Shown here: piece by piece, positions 1 to 5,660 of the stretch | Position numbering within the stretch: the stretch's first letter is position 1 | Layout: each line of letters begins with the position of its first letter | Assembly (NCBI GenBank): GCA_946481225.1 | Contig: CAMLNJ010000230.1 | Span: forward strand, 1-5,713 | DNA: 5,713 nucleotides | DNA from: an uncultured Verrucomicrobiota bacterium | GTDB taxonomy: Bacteria > Verrucomicrobiota > Verrucomicrobiae > Opitutales > Opitutaceae | Direction: 5' to 3' | Notes under the pieces: model-generated | What the model was told of the DNA's origin: nothing | The model's input: only the letters and a program-made list of their open reading frames with translations | Databases searched by the model: none | Program-made: the position numbers and the translations under genes

Positions 1-1
1 G

Positions 2-21
2 CGACGACAGGAGTGTCGTCG
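2..21. other. Perfect 8-bp hairpin in repeat copy 1
   Basis: Bases 2-9 (CGACGACA) pair perfectly with 14-21 (TGTCGTCG) around a GGAG loop. The hairpin lies about 50 bases past the symporter stop codon. On the minus strand it would be transcribed as a stem-loop, but the window ends at base 1, so a following U-run cannot be seen and I do not call it an intrinsic terminator. It could be a palindromic REP-like unit, an mRNA 3'-end stabiliser or part of a longer repeat array continuing to the left. Confidence 0.7.
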
Positions 22-71
22 GTCCTTATGGGCTGCGCATGTTCTACGACGATGGGAGTGTCCCCGGTCCT
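3..71. repeat. Two direct copies of a 24-base repeat, 45 bases apart
   Basis: Positions 3-26 and 48-71 match at 20 of 24 bases, sharing GGAGTGTC and CGGTCCT blocks. The second copy ends on the first base of the symporter stop codon (71-73). Copy 1 folds into an 8-bp stem; copy 2 has lost most of that pairing and keeps only a GGGA/TCCC stem (54-57 with 61-64, loop GTG). The bases between the copies are not repeated. The layout resembles a REP-type or dispersed intergenic palindrome family. Only two copies are visible and the array may continue left of the window. Confidence 0.65.
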
Positions 72-1438
72 CAGGCGCGGCGCTTGGCGAGGTCGGCTTC
101 CATTCGGGCGACGGTGGATTCGGTGAGGGGATACCAGAGGAGGACGATGCCGTTGGCGAGGGCGAGGGCGCCGGGAAGGATGGAATACATGAGGCGGATG
201 CCGAGGAGGGTTTGGGCGGTTTGCGGGGCATTCGCGACGAAGCCGTAGTAGTCGAGGAGCCAGCCGGAAACGCCGCCGCCGATGGTGAGGCCGAGCTTCT
301 GGGCGAACATGGCGGCGGCGAAGGCAAGGCCGGTGGTACGGCGGCCGAAGCGCCATTCGCCGTAGTCGGCGACATCGGTGTAGATGGCCCAGACGAGGGC
401 GGGGGTGGGTCCGGCGAGGAGGTTGCCGAGGGCGTTGACGGCGATCATCGTCCAGTAGGCGTCCGCGGGGATGAAGTAGAAGACGAGGAGGGTGAGGGCA
501 TTCAGGAGGGTGAGGGCCATGAGGGAGTTGCGCTTGCCGAAGCGCTTGCCCAGCCAGGAGGTGAAGAAGATGCCGCAGATGAAGGCGATCGCGCCGGAGG
601 TCATGGCGAAGGACATGCGGTCGAGGAACCAGACGTACGGCGTGCCGTCGTCGCCGACGTAGTACTTGAAGAAGTGGGCGGTGACGGCGCCGCGCACGGC
701 GACATTCGAGAGGGTGAGCACGGCGGCGACGACCATGACGACCCAGGGGCGGTTCTTGAAGAGCAGGCCGATGTCCTTGCGGAGGCTGTGGCCGTTTTCA
801 TCCTGCGGTTTGATGCGCTCCTTCGTGGTGGCGAAGGTGATGAGGAAGAAGATGACGGCGACGACCGAGAGGATCGCCATGGTGAGCTTGAAGCCGAGCG
901 CCTCGTCATCGCCGCCGAGCTTGCGGACGAGCGGGCGCACGGCGAGGGAGATGAGAAGCATGCCGGAGAAGGCCCCCACGAAGCGGTAGCTGGAGAGCGA
1001 GGTGCGCTCGGCGGAAGAGGGGGTCATGACGCCCATGAGGGCGGAGTAGGGGACGTTGATGGCCGTGTAAACGGTCATCAGGAGGAAGTAGGTGAGGTAG
1101 GCGTAGATCAGCTTGCCCTGCGGATCGAAGGCGGGATTGGCGAAGGTGAGGTAGCCGATCACGCCGAAGGGGACGGCCATCCAGAGGAGGTAGGGGCGGT
1201 ACCTGCCCCGGCGGGTATTCGTGCGGTCGGCGAGCGCGCCCATGAGGGGGTCGCTGATGGCATCCCAGAAGCGGGCGACGATGAAGAGGGTGCCGACGGC
1301 GGCGGGGGCGAGGCCGAAGACGTCGGTGTAGTAGTAGAGGAGGAAGATGTTGATGAACTGGAAGAAGATGTTCGAGGCGGTGTCGCCGAGGCCGTAGCCG
1401 ATCTTTTCCTTTACCGGGAGGGTGGTGGTGGGGTGCAA
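71..1438 (-). CDS. GPH/MelB-family sugar:cation symporter (MFS)
   Basis: This 455-residue integral membrane protein has about twelve hydrophobic segments, starting near residue 21 and ending near 437, with a longer charged cytoplasmic loop around 205-230. It matches the glycoside-pentoside-hexuronide:cation symporter family (TC 2.A.2), which takes up sugars or glycosides with Na+ or H+. Visible hallmarks are YYYTDVFGL near 35-43, the acidic pair D59 and D63 in WDAISDPLMG (the MelB cation-site aspartates by eye alignment), the basic loop RRGRYRPY (76-83), TDVADYGEWRFGRRTTG (354-370) and AQKLG with K381 at the MelB K377 position. N23 appears to replace MelB D19, so the substrate probably differs from melibiose. 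The start is a TTG: the upstream in-frame stop (1466-1468) lies in the repeat array, no ATG or GTG intervenes, and KIGYGLGDTASN sits at the expected N-terminal distance. No Shine-Dalgarno is evident. It is the last gene of the minus-strand series. Family certain, substrate unknown. Confidence 0.95.
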   Translation of the reverse strand: MHPTTTLPVKEKIGYGLGDTASNIFFQFINIFLLYYYTDVFGLAPAAVGTLFIVARFWDAISDPLMGALADRTNTRRGRYRPYLLWMAVPFGVIGYLTFANPAFDPQGKLIYAYLTYFLLMTVYTAINVPYSALMGVMTPSSAERTSLSSYRFVGAFSGMLLISLAVRPLVRKLGGDDEALGFKLTMAILSVVAVIFFLITFATTKERIKPQDENGHSLRKDIGLLFKNRPWVVMVVAAVLTLSNVAVRGAVTAHFFKYYVGDDGTPYVWFLDRMSFAMTSGAIAFICGIFFTSWLGKRFGKRNSLMALTLLNALTLLVFYFIPADAYWTMIAVNALGNLLAGPTPALVWAIYTDVADYGEWRFGRRTTGLAFAAAMFAQKLGLTIGGGVSGWLLDYYGFVANAPQTAQTLLGIRLMYSILPGALALANGIVLLWYPLTESTVARMEADLAKRRA

Positions 1439-1465
1439 AGGTGAAGGGTGGGTGGTCGGTAAATA

Positions 1466-1501
1466 CTAATCACTAATCACTGATCTTCTAATCATAAATC
1501 G
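1466..1501 (-). repeat. TGATTAG heptad array, copy A
   Basis: Five 7-base units lie at 1466-1472, 1473-1479, 1480-1486, 1488-1494 and 1495-1501, with one extra base at 1487. On the minus strand three units are exact TGATTAG and two are variants. The array holds stop codons in all three minus frames (for example 1466, 1470, 1477) and all three plus frames (1467, 1474, 1481). It lies 27 bases upstream of the symporter TTG start and provides that gene's upstream in-frame stop. The unit order and the extra base are the same as in copy B at 4932-4967. Confidence 0.85.
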
Positions 1502-1506
1502 AAGTG

Positions 1507-1517
1507 GCGCTGCGCGC
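1507..1517. other. Small GC hairpin of composite element A
   Basis: On the plus strand GCGC (1507-1510) pairs with GCGC (1514-1517) around a TGC loop, giving a 4-bp stem. It is 5 bases from the end of the TGATTAG array, the same distance as the matching hairpin of element B (4973-4983). A purine-rich run (1518-1534) follows it on the plus strand. A stem this short would mean little alone; the shared loop, distance and context give it weight. Confidence 0.55.
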
Positions 1518-1535
1518 GGGGAAGGAGGGGGAGGC

Positions 1536-1570
1536 GAACGTCGAACGTCCAAGTTTGAAGGGCGAGGGTC
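1536..1570. repeat. GAACGTC heptad array of element A
   Basis: Two exact GAACGTC units (1536-1542, 1543-1549) are followed, in the same 7-base phase, by a divergent unit at 1550-1556 and two closer variants (GAAGGGC 1557-1563, GAGGGTC 1564-1570). The last unit overlaps the stop codon of the 1130-residue gene (1569-1571). ACGT (1538-1541) and ACGT (1545-1548) can pair around CGA. The two perfect units are clear; calling the last three decayed units is an inference from phase and partial identity. Confidence 0.6.
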
Positions 1571-4500
1571 AGGAGAGGAGCCAGGTGGCGGGGATGTCGG
1601 CTTGGATCTGGCGGATGCGGTGGGTGCGGCGGATGATGCCGGTGGCGAGGGCGGGCGGGATGAGGTCGCCTTCGAGGGTTTGGCGGGTGCCGTCGTCGAA
1701 ATGGATGGTGAGGCGGGCGTCGCCGAGGGATTCGCGCGGGCGGTAGGTGACGGGGACGGAGGCGAGGGTGAAGGAGAGGACGCGGCTGCCTTCGCTGTCC
1801 TCGGCGGCGAATTCAGCGGCGCGGAGGAGGAGGGGGTGGAAGCGGATGCCGCCCTGGACGAAGCTGACGCCGAGCTCGCCGAGGCGGCAGAGGATGCCTT
1901 CCTTGACCTGGCCGGTGAGGCCGGGCTGGCAGGCGCCGGCGTGGGCGGGGCTGTGCGAGTAGGCATCGGCGGGGAAGGCACCGTAGTCGGCGGCGGTCTT
2001 GCGGAAGCCGAGGCCGCGCTGGATGCCGTAGTAGGCGGCGGCGAGGCGCGGGGAGAGCGGGTCGTCCGGGGCGATCTTCAGGGCGATCTCCTGTGCCGCG
2101 AGCATGAGCTTCGAGACCATGTGCCAGTAGATGCAGCCGAGGCCCTCGTAGGCGAACATCGTGCCGCTGCGGCCGGTGAAGGCGCGGTGGCGGAAGGTGG
2201 ATTCGTAGAGCGCGCGGATGGCCTGGCGGTCGGCATGGGCCAAGCCGGTCTCCGCGGGGAGGGAGTCGAGGGCGGCGGCGAGCTCGTATTCATTCACGAG
2301 CGCGGGGTGGAAGCGGAAGCCGCCGGCGGGGTCCGGCTGGAGGATGCGGTGGTCGCCGTGCTGGAGCATGGCGGAGAGCGCGGGTATGGCGTGCGCGGCG
2401 GAGTCATCGAGGCGGTTGAAACCGAGGAAATCCGGGGAGCAGCGGTCGGGATAGAGGAGGTAGCTCTGGTGGCGCTGCGAGAAGAGCGGGCTGCGGGGGA
2501 GGGTATCTAACAGATCCGCCGCTTCGGCGGGGTCGAGGAGGCCGGAGCTGAGGATGGAGACCTGGCCTTCGAGCATCTCGGGCAGGCGGCCGAGGTCCAT
2601 GTGCCGGTGAAGCACGTTGATTTCTAGTATGTTGTAGGAGTGGTAGAGGCCGTCGTCGCGGCGGTTCTGGCGGAGGGTGCAGCGCAGGGCGGCGATGGCG
2701 CCGCGGAAGAAATTCAGGAGCGTCTCGCGGGAGAGGGGGACGGCCTTGCCGGGGCCGTGTTGATAGACTTGCTCGCGGTGGCGGGCGGCGGCATGACCGG
2801 CGGCGGAGACGAGCGCGAAGCGTCCGGCGGGATCGAGCGGTTCCTCCTGGAGCCAGCGGCGGTTCGCGAAGAGATCGGCGAGGGTTTCGACCAGTTCGGC
2901 GAGGTGCGCGGTGATGCCGAAGCGGGCGACGTGATGGGCGGTGACGAGCCTTTGGAGGAACTCCAGGTAACGTAGTAGATAGCCGGCGGTGACGACGGAG
3001 AGGCCGCAACCGGCGAGCGCGTTGTTCGCGTCGTTCCACTCGGGGCGCTGGGTATTCATCCACACGCCGCCGCCGGGGACGAGGTTCGCGAGCTTCACGG
3101 CGGCGGGAAGCAGCAGCTTCTCCATTAGCGTGACGTGGACGAGGTGGTCCTCGGCATCGCGGAGCAGGAGGCCGTCCGAGCCGATGGCGGCCTTGCGCTG
3201 CATCAGCTTCTCGTGGCGGGCGTGGTCGAAGTCCACGCTGTGGCGGGGATCGGCGAGGAGCTCGTCCCAGCCGCGGATGCGGTAGGGGACATCGACATAG
3301 ACGTGGGTGGCGCGGTTCAGGCCGGTGACGAGGAAGTCGGGGCGGACCTCGGATTGCAGTTCCAACAGCTTGAGGAGGTAGATGATCTGGTGATCGCCCC
3401 AGTAGCCGATGGAGGACCAGGGATCGCGGGGGTCGGGGACTTCCCACTCGATGCCGTCCGAGGAGATGCGGTAGGGATTGAAGCCATCGGGCGTGGAGGC
3501 GTTCAGGAACTTCGTGATGAAGGCATCGAGGTAGTCGGGGTGGCTCCACGCGAGGGCTTCCCAGTTCTGGAAGATGTCGCGCCAGTTGCCCTCGAAGTAC
3601 TGGACGGGCTCGCCGGCCTCGTCCTTCACGCGGATGGCGAAGCGGTTCCACGGGCGGCTGGGGTCGCCGTGGCGGCGGCTGAGGACGAGCGGCAGGTATT
3701 CGACCGCGAGGCGCTCGAGGTCGGGCTCGGCGAGGGAGCGGACTTCCGCGAGCCAGCGGTCGCGGGGCAGGACCTCGGGCAGGTGGCGGAGCCAGGTACG
3801 AGAGGTATCGGAGAGGTGCTTGTTGTGCTTCGCGAGGTAGGCGGCGAAGGCGCGGGCGCGGATATTCGAGCCATCGAGCGGGACGCCGCCGCGCAGGATA
3901 TTGCTGAGGGTATTGTGGTAATGGTGCAGCGTGGCATCGCGGTCGGCACCGTGCTGGATGCCATCGGCGGCGGCGACATGGGCCCGGAGGCGTTCGCGAC
4001 CGCGGGCGACATCCGCGGCGACCTCGGCATCGAGGCGGCCGGGGTCTTCGAGCTGCTGGCAGAGGGTGGAAACCTGCGACTGCGATTGCCGTACTTCCGC
4101 GACCATCAGCCATTCGGCGGAGCCGCGGGGATCGAGCAGGAGGGGTGTGGCGAGGAAGAACGCGCCGCGGCTGCCGCGGAGGTGGCCGGGCTGGGGCGGT
4201 TCGTGGCCGCGGAGGAAGAGGCGGGCATCGCGGCGGGAGAGGTAGCACTTCGCGCCATCGAGCCCGCGGGTCCAGACGGTGGTGGCGAGGAGGCTTTCGA
4301 GCGGGATGGCGCGGTCGATGATGCCGGCGGCGAGGCGGTGGACGAGGAGGCGGCCGCCGGCGTGGAGTTCGCTGAGCTTGTAGGCATCCGCGAGGCAACT
4401 GAACTGCATTTGCATGCGCTGCCCGACGCCGGCGGGGAGGAGGTTGTCGAGGCCATCGACGAGGCGGAGGCGGAGCGCGTGATCGCCGAGGTTTTCCAGG

Positions 4501-4961
4501 CGGGCGCGGCGGACGAAGCCGAAGCGTTCGGAGCATTGCCAGCGGTAGGAGAAGCGGAGGCCGAGGATCTCGTGGTCTTCCTCGAAGACGACTTCATCGC
4601 CGGTTGCATTTTTTCTCAGCCGGCGTTTGACGCCGGGGGTGGGCAGGGTGGCGGGGCGCATGGGCTCCCAGAGGAAATCGCCGGAGACGATGGCGGTCCA
4701 GGGGCCGGTGGTGTTCCAGCGATCGATGATCTTGTCGACGGTGTCGTAGGGGAAGAGGGCGTTGTCGGCGGTGCCGCGGCCGGCGCTGAGGGAGCCGTTG
4801 CTGGCGCAGAAGAGCCAGTGGTCATCGGGGCTGACGATGTTGAGGAAGAAGGGCGGCATGTCTTCCATGCCTTCGATGAGGGCGTAGGTTTGGCCGGCTT
4901 CCTCGAACCAGCGGTTGGCGGGGAGGAAGGCAGAATCACTAGTCACTAATCTTCTAATCAC
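1569..4961 (-). CDS. Large GH94/clan GH-Q-like glycoside phosphorylase or hydrolase
   Basis: A protein of about 1130 residues with no signal peptide or membrane segment, so probably cytoplasmic. A beta-rich N-terminal part (about 12-300) precedes a helical core that looks like an (alpha/alpha)6 barrel. Core motifs are YFEGNWRDIFQNWEAL (455-470), NASTPDGFNPYRISSDGIEWE (487-507), SSIGYWGDHQIIYLLKLLEL (516-535), MNTQRPEWNDANNALAG (635-651) and, near the C terminus, DAYSHSPAHAGACQPG (999-1014) then KEGILCRLGELG. In GH94 enzymes the general acid lies in a DDxLWL motif and a GDWNDG motif follows; here D523 of YWGDHQ and the EWNDANN segment occupy comparable positions. The length suits the long beta-1,3-glucan phosphorylases (GH149, GH161) better than typical GH94. 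These assignments are by eye; it may be an uncharacterised relative, and phosphorylase versus hydrolase is open. The GTG start at 4961 lies inside a repeat array, with an in-frame TGA at 4965-4967; GTG at 4946 is the only other start upstream of the apparently conserved NRW region. No Shine-Dalgarno is visible at either. The symporter downstream suggests an imported oligosaccharide as substrate. Confidence 0.88.
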   Translation of the reverse strand: MIRRLVTSDSAFLPANRWFEEAGQTYALIEGMEDMPPFFLNIVSPDDHWLFCASNGSLSAGRGTADNALFPYDTVDKIIDRWNTTGPWTAIVSGDFLWEPMRPATLPTPGVKRRLRKNATGDEVVFEEDHEILGLRFSYRWQCSERFGFVRRARLENLGDHALRLRLVDGLDNLLPAGVGQRMQMQFSCLADAYKLSELHAGGRLLVHRLAAGIIDRAIPLESLLATTVWTRGLDGAKCYLSRRDARLFLRGHEPPQPGHLRGSRGAFFLATPLLLDPRGSAEWLMVAEVRQSQSQVSTLCQQLEDPGRLDAEVAADVARGRERLRAHVAAADGIQHGADRDATLHHYHNTLSNILRGGVPLDGSNIRARAFAAYLAKHNKHLSDTSRTWLRHLPEVLPRDRWLAEVRSLAEPDLERLAVEYLPLVLSRRHGDPSRPWNRFAIRVKDEAGEPVQYFEGNWRDIFQNWEALAWSHPDYLDAFITKFLNASTPDGFNPYRISSDGIEWEVPDPRDPWSSIGYWGDHQIIYLLKLLELQSEVRPDFLVTGLNRATHVYVDVPYRIRGWDELLADPRHSVDFDHARHEKLMQRKAAIGSDGLLLRDAEDHLVHVTLMEKLLLPAAVKLANLVPGGGVWMNTQRPEWNDANNALAGCGLSVVTAGYLLRYLEFLQRLVTAHHVARFGITAHLAELVETLADLFANRRWLQEEPLDPAGRFALVSAAGHAAARHREQVYQHGPGKAVPLSRETLLNFFRGAIAALRCTLRQNRRDDGLYHSYNILEINVLHRHMDLGRLPEMLEGQVSILSSGLLDPAEAADLLDTLPRSPLFSQRHQSYLLYPDRCSPDFLGFNRLDDSAAHAIPALSAMLQHGDHRILQPDPAGGFRFHPALVNEYELAAALDSLPAETGLAHADRQAIRALYESTFRHRAFTGRSGTMFAYEGLGCIYWHMVSKLMLAAQEIALKIAPDDPLSPRLAAAYYGIQRGLGFRKTAADYGAFPADAYSHSPAHAGACQPGLTGQVKEGILCRLGELGVSFVQGGIRFHPLLLRAAEFAAEDSEGSRVLSFTLASVPVTYRPRESLGDARLTIHFDDGTRQTLEGDLIPPALATGIIRRTHRIRQIQADIPATWLLS

Positions 4962-4967
4962 AAATCA
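4932..4967 (-). repeat. TGATTAG heptad array, copy B
   Basis: Units lie at 4932-4938, 4939-4945, 4946-4952, 4954-4960 and 4961-4967, with an extra base at 4953 exactly where copy A has one. On the minus strand one unit is exact TGATTAG and the others differ by one to three bases. Stops occur in all three minus frames. In the frame of the 1130-residue gene a TGA at 4965-4967 closes the upstream side, while the rest of the array in that frame has lost its stop and is read as MIRRLVTSDS. In copy A the same frame reads MIRRSVISD and then stops. The plus strand shows stops in two of three frames. Confidence 0.82.
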
Positions 4968-4972
4968 GTCTG

Positions 4973-4983
4973 CGGCTGCGCCG
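4973..4983. other. Small GC hairpin of composite element B
   Basis: On the plus strand CGGC (4973-4976) pairs with GCCG (4980-4983) around a TGC loop. Compared with element A, the first two base pairs of the stem are swapped (G-C to C-G and C-G to G-C) while pairing, loop and the 5-base distance to the TGATTAG array are kept. This is double compensatory change in a two-copy comparison. A purine-rich run (4984-4997) follows, as in element A. Confidence 0.55.
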
Positions 4984-4997
4984 AGGGGGATGGAGAT

Positions 4998-5039
4998 GAG
5001 CTCTGAGCTCTGAGTTCTGAACTCTCGGCTCCGGGCTCT
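4998..5039. repeat. GAGCTCT heptad array of element B
   Basis: Six consecutive 7-base units on the plus strand: two exact GAGCTCT (4998-5004, 5005-5011), GAGTTCT (5012-5018), GAACTCT (5019-5025) and two more divergent units to 5039. It ends five bases before the stop codon of the small exported-protein gene (5045-5047). Two mini-hairpins are visible: GAGCT/AGCTC (4998-5002 with 5006-5010) and GAGTT/AACTC (5012-5016 with 5020-5024), each with a CTG loop. The second differs from the first by one paired C-G to T-A change. Sequence differs from the equivalent array in element A; only period and position are shared. Confidence 0.8.
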
Positions 5040-5044
5040 GATGG

Positions 5045-5545
5045 CTATTTGAGGGCGTCGAATTCGAGGCTCTTGATTTTGGCTTTGGCGGCGTCGGCGG
5101 GTTTCCAGAACCAGCCTTTGGTGTCCCAGCATTGGGCGAAGGCGTACTTTTCGGTGATGGCCTTGTAGTCGGCGAGGGCGGCTTTGGCGTCGCCGCGGGC
5201 TTCCTTGGATTGGGCGCGGATGAAGTGGCAGGTGCCGACGTCGTTGAGGGCCCAGTAGTCCTTGGCTTTGTCGGCAGGGGCGGCCTCGGTGAGGGAGGCT
5301 TGCATTTCGGCGGCCTTGGCGGCGTAGAGTTCGAGGCACTTGGCGACGAAGGCGTCGACGGCGGCGTGGTTGGAGGTGCCGAGGGCGTCCCAGGCTTTGG
5401 TGGTGAGGACCTGGGAGGAGAAGTCGCCGAAGTCGGGGGCGGGGGTGGCGGGTTGGGTGGGGGCGGGTTTGGGTTGGGTGTCCTCGGCGGGGGCTTGGAG
5501 GGTGACGAGGGTGGTGAGGAGGAGGATGGGTTTGAGCGGGTTCAT
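5045..5545 (-). CDS. Small exported helical (TPR-like) protein
   Basis: A 166-residue protein. The ATG at 5545 is chosen because it opens a signal-peptide-like N terminus: MNPLKP, a hydrophobic stretch PILLLTTLVTLQ, and a likely cleavage after APA near residue 20. Longer versions from upstream codons read low-complexity proline-rich sequence and would bury this signal. No lipobox cysteine is seen. A Pro/Thr-rich linker (about 25-37) leads to Ala/Lys-rich helices. Residues 100-135 (LNDVGTCHFIRAQ, then RGDAKAALADYKAITEKY) look like a TPR-type helical hairpin, followed by FAQCWDTKGWFWKPADAA (136-153), a Trp-rich motif I believe recurs at the C termini of small secreted TPR-like proteins in this phylum (memory, unchecked). 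No catalytic motif is visible; a binding or scaffolding role in the periplasm is a guess. It is the first visible gene of the minus-strand series, 83 bases from the large enzyme, and has no clear Shine-Dalgarno. Confidence 0.8.
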   Translation of the reverse strand: MNPLKPILLLTTLVTLQAPAEDTQPKPAPTQPATPAPDFGDFSSQVLTTKAWDALGTSNHAAVDAFVAKCLELYAAKAAEMQASLTEAAPADKAKDYWALNDVGTCHFIRAQSKEARGDAKAALADYKAITEKYAFAQCWDTKGWFWKPADAAKAKIKSLEFDALK

Positions 5546-5609
5546 GGATGGCGATGGCTTTGTTGGTGGGGGAGGATGGCAGGGAGGTGATGGGGTTTCA
5601 AGGTGATTG

Positions 5610-5625
5610 TTGCATGAAATTGCAT
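5610..5625. repeat. Direct TTGCAT pair at one-turn spacing, operator candidate
   Basis: TTGCAT occurs at 5610-5615 and again at 5620-5625, with starts 10 bases apart, about one helical turn. The embedded TGCA is itself palindromic. It lies in the AT-rich core of the divergent gap, where a shared regulator site would be placed. The repeat is seen directly; the regulatory role is inference from position. Confidence 0.35.
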
Positions 5626-5645
5626 ATTCGGTTTTGGGGAGGTCG

Positions 5646-5655
5646 GGAGGAAGGA
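5646..5655 (+). promoter_or_regulatory. Shine-Dalgarno for the plus-strand ORF
   Basis: GGAGGAAGGA-type purine sequence: GGGAGG ends 10 bases and AAGGA ends 5 bases before the ATG at 5661. It is the only good ribosome binding site in the window; the three minus-strand genes lack one. It supports the start chosen for the partial plus-strand gene. Confidence 0.5.
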
Positions 5656-5660
5656 ACACG

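Larger units (their letters stand above)
5546..5660. promoter_or_regulatory. Divergent intergenic region, probable promoters
   Basis: This 115-base gap separates the minus-strand series (start 5545) from a plus-strand ORF (start 5661), so it should carry promoters for both directions. The stretch around 5596-5635 is much richer in A and T than the surrounding DNA and contains a short direct repeat (5610-5625). I could not place a convincing -35/-10 pair on either strand; the call rests on gene orientation and local composition only. Confidence 0.45.

Noticed and set aside
2..21. Rho-independent terminator for the symporter gene
   Set aside because: The stem is strong, but the window ends before any U-run could be seen on the minus strand.
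212..1444. Plus-strand ORF of 410 residues opposite the symporter gene
   Set aside because: Composition is almost only G, E, A, D and V, as expected from the complement of GC-rich coding DNA. The opposite strand encodes a clear GPH symporter.
1466..1570. CRISPR array or leader
   Set aside because: Units are contiguous 7-base repeats with no spacers and no cas genes in view.
2404..4536. Minus-strand ORF of 710 residues within the large enzyme gene
   Set aside because: Pro/Arg-rich low-complexity frame without recognisable motifs. The overlapping frame carries the GH94-like motifs.
4609..4614. A6 run on the coding strand of the large enzyme as a frameshift or phase-variation site
   Set aside because: Six bases is short, the frame is intact on both sides, and no alternative product with a recognisable domain would result.
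3135..4949. Plus-strand ORF of 604 residues opposite the large enzyme
   Set aside because: Same shadow effect: Glu/Gly/Ala/Val-rich, no domain, no ribosome site, exactly opposed to a recognisable protein.
4965..5339. Minus-strand ORF of 124 residues overlapping the small exported gene
   Set aside because: Arg-rich shadow frame that reads on through the AGAGCTC array and stops in the TGATTAG array. The other frame has a signal peptide and a conserved-looking C terminus.
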